The translations under genes and the position numbers were made by a program. Shown here piece by piece: positions 62,274-64,000 of a DNA stretch of 64,000 nt (position 1 is the first letter of the stretch; each line of letters starts with the position of its first letter). The stretch is taken from contig JAIUOF010000006.1 in NCBI GenBank assembly GCA_020161355.1, positions 124,001-188,000 of the forward strand, written 5' to 3'. The stretch comes from Bacteroidota bacterium (GTDB lineage Bacteria > Bacteroidota > Bacteroidia > Cytophagales > Spirosomataceae). The notes beneath the pieces are model-generated. The model made no database searches. It was given only the letters and a program-made list of their open reading frames with translations, and had not been told where the DNA came from.

Positions 62274-62969
62274 ATGTTCAGATTCAAGCAATTTACAGTA
62301 GTACAGGATCATGCAGCCATGAAAGTCTGCACCGACGCCTGTCTGTTTGGTGCCTTGATTGAGACTGTGAATCATCAAAACATCCTGGATATCGGTACAG
62401 GAACAGGCTTATTGGCTTTGATGATGGCTCAAAAAAATCAAAATGCTGTAATATCAGCTATAGAAATTGATAATGAGGCCGTTATTGATGCAAAATATAA
62501 TATTGAAAATAGCCCATTTTCGTCAAAAATTGAGCTTTTTCATACTTCTATTCAAGAATTTCAGCAAAACAAAAAATATGATTGCATCATAAGTAATCCG
62601 CCATTTTTTCAAAATAACCTAAAATCGCCTCACCTTGCAAGAAACAAAGCATTGCATAATCATTCACTTACCCTTTCTGAACTTGCAAATATCATTATGC
62701 AGCTTTTAGTGCCAGAGGGAGATACCTGGATACTACTTCCTCCTTACGAAATGTCAGTTTTCAGAGCAGAAATTCAAAATTTTGGCTTTGCTCCAAATAA
62801 AAAATTTGTCGTAAAACATGATCCCTCAAAAGCTCCCTTCAGGGAAATATGCTGTTTTTCAAGACTAACTACGGGAAATTGTATCCAAGAAGTCATTAAT
62901 ATTTATGAATCAGGTATATATTCGGCAAGATTTGTGGAATTATTGAAAGATTATTATCTGATTTTTTAG
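62274..62969 (+). CDS. tRNA1(Val) A37 N6-methyltransferase-like (TrmN6/YfiC)
   Basis: A 231-residue SAM-dependent methyltransferase. The SAM motif is ILDIGTGTGLLALMMAQ (about 37-53) and the N6-adenine catalytic motif is ISNPPFF (about 105-111). N-terminal FRFKQFTVVQDHAAMKVCTDACL matches the YfiC/TrmN6 group that methylates A37 of tRNA1(Val). It follows rnhA by 3 bases. Confidence 0.9.
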   Translation: MFRFKQFTVVQDHAAMKVCTDACLFGALIETVNHQNILDIGTGTGLLALMMAQKNQNAVISAIEIDNEAVIDAKYNIENSPFSSKIELFHTSIQEFQQNKKYDCIISNPPFFQNNLKSPHLARNKALHNHSLTLSELANIIMQLLVPEGDTWILLPPYEMSVFRAEIQNFGFAPNKKFVVKHDPSKAPFREICCFSRLTTGNCIQEVINIYESGIYSARFVELLKDYYLIF

Positions 62970-62992
62970 AACTTTGTACCAAACGTATTTAC

Positions 62993-63952
62993 ATGAAAGA
63001 AAAAATTGATATTTCGGTAATCATTCCCCTTTTTAACGAAGATGAATCCCTGAAAGAACTTTTCACCTGGATCAAAAAGGTGATGACCGAGAATGCATTT
63101 TCTTTTGAAGCGATATTTATTGATGACGGCAGCACCGACTCCAGTTGGCAGGTAATCAAAGCATTGAAAGCCGAAAACCCCGAAGTAAGGGGATTTAAAT
63201 TTTCCAGAAACAATGGTAAAACGGCAGCATTGCAGGTAGGTTTCAATGAATGTGTCGGAGAGGTTGTAATCACTATGGATGCCGATTTACAAGACAGCCC
63301 GGATGAAATTCCTGAGCTCTACAAAATGATCAAAACTGACGGCTTTGATCTGGTATCGGGCTGGAAACAAAAAAGATATGACCCTATTACCAAAACCTTG
63401 CCCACTAAACTTTTCAATGCCACAACACGCTATATTTCAGACATTTATCTCCATGATTTCAACTGTGGACTAAAAGCCTACGACAGCAAAGTAGTAAAAA
63501 ATATCACCATTTATGGTGAAATGCACCGCTACATTCCGGTGATAGCCAAATGGAATGGTTTCAGGAAAATAGGTGAAAAAGTAGTTCAACATCAGTCCAG
63601 AAAATACGGCGTGACCAAATTTGGTCTGGAGCGATTTATCAATGGCTTTCTGGATTTACTTTCCATTACATTTGTCAATAAATTTGGCAAACGGCCCATG
63701 CATTTTTTCGGACTATTCGGTGTTTTGTCATTTTTTGCGGGCACATTTATTACTTTCTTTTTAATTGCCGAAAAACTGTATTCCATCTATCAGCAGCAAC
63801 CTTATCGTAATGTCACCGACAACCCTCTATTCTTTCTGGCACTCGTTGCGATTCTGATCGGCTCTCAGTTGTTTCTGGCGGGATTCCTCGGAGAACTCTT
63901 TGTAAAACAAGGTGTTACAAAGAACGATTACATTGTTTCGGAGGAGGTATAA
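62993..63952 (+). CDS. Family 2 glycosyltransferase (GtrB/DPM1-like)
   Basis: A 319-residue enzyme. The GT2 domain (1-230) has SVIIPLFNEDESL, FIDDGSTDSSW and the DxD-type MDADLQDSPDEIPE. Two C-terminal membrane segments (about 235-260 and 277-300) follow. It resembles polyprenyl-phosphate sugar transferases that load glucose or mannose on a lipid carrier. Spacing of 23 bases to the methyltransferase suggests the same transcript. The remaining 48 bases of the window hold nothing recognisable. Confidence 0.9.
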   Translation: MKEKIDISVIIPLFNEDESLKELFTWIKKVMTENAFSFEAIFIDDGSTDSSWQVIKALKAENPEVRGFKFSRNNGKTAALQVGFNECVGEVVITMDADLQDSPDEIPELYKMIKTDGFDLVSGWKQKRYDPITKTLPTKLFNATTRYISDIYLHDFNCGLKAYDSKVVKNITIYGEMHRYIPVIAKWNGFRKIGEKVVQHQSRKYGVTKFGLERFINGFLDLLSITFVNKFGKRPMHFFGLFGVLSFFAGTFITFFLIAEKLYSIYQQQPYRNVTDNPLFFLALVAILIGSQLFLAGFLGELFVKQGVTKNDYIVSEEV

Positions 63953-64000
63953 GCTTAAAAATTAGTTTTAGTTGGTAAGCATACTTTTTATAAAATAACA

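Noticed and set aside
1..64000. tRNA, rRNA, prophage or intact insertion sequence
   Set aside because: Looked for cloverleaf-like stretches, integrase/transposase motifs and terminal inverted repeats; none found by eye.

Overview
The window is a stretch of Bacteroidota chromosome. Evidence for this: several start sites carry a TAnnTTTG-type -7 box (the Bacteroidota sigma-ABfr promoter), Shine-Dalgarno sites are mostly absent, there is a protein with a type IX secretion (T9SS) sorting domain, and the gene families GSCFA, DUF3109, SPFH/NfeD and HPB-type lipoproteins are typical of the phylum. A+T content is high. Gene content fits a Cytophagales-like aerobic heterotroph (Emticicia/Leadbetterella/Lacihabitans type), but genus is a guess. 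There is no rRNA, tRNA, CRISPR array, prophage or intact insertion sequence that I can see.

Layout. 1-10 kb: envelope and small-molecule enzymes (DUF502, MuiA-like DUF4139, Ldh2-type dehydrogenase, GYF_2 protein, CotH lipoprotein, AguB amidase, MDR oxidoreductase, NfeD plus SPFH). 10-16 kb: RluB/RsuA pseudouridine synthase with a long repeat-bearing arm, a LEA-like helical protein, lipoprotein, T9SS cargo, small secreted protein, hydrolase. 16-21 kb: the classical rimP-nusA-infB operon on the minus strand. 21-24 kb: EEP-family protein and glutamine-dependent NAD synthase. 24.2-25.6 kb: the largest non-coding stretch, holding two perfect FNR/CRP-type boxes, an unlisted 56-codon ORF with its own hairpin terminator, and a seven-copy ATTGAGTGATA array. 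25.6-37.7 kb: RidA/GntP pair, MltD-like transglycosylase, gatA, tatA, YkvA, mdh, sucD, metK (with a structured leader or leader peptide), lipA. 38-48 kb: HerA-like ATPase, small P-loop kinase, sodium:solute symporter with a candidate operator, M1 peptidase, then an overlapping operon of O-methyltransferase, multi-LysM transglycosylase, DUF3109 protein and an alkyltransferase-like protein. 48-64 kb: Lrp regulator, TPR-like protein, hpt, orphan ABC ATPase, Nudix-type regulator, DUF937/OmpA-like protein, IlvD/Edd sugar-acid-type dehydratase, GSCFA, Mrp/ApbC, Tat-exported Gfo/Idh oxidoreductase, CAP lipoprotein, NifU, an unusual long D-Ala-D-Ala-ligase-like protein, RNase H1, TrmN6-like methyltransferase, GT2.

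How the genes work together. Much of the window is housekeeping: translation (rimP-nusA-infB, gatA), TCA cycle (mdh, sucD), cofactors (nadE, lipA, metK, Mrp/NifU for Fe-S), cell-wall turnover (two LysM transglycosylases). Possible sugar-acid catabolism is suggested by the IlvD/Edd dehydratase, the SSS symporter, a Nudix-type regulator and the Tat-exported Gfo/Idh enzyme, but these are not one operon. The parts most worth a second look are the 24.7-25.2 kb FNR-box/small-ORF/repeat locus, the metK leader, and the ligase-like protein with a duplicated N-terminal lobe. Many genes end in strong hairpins, two of which overlap the 3' end of a coding region.
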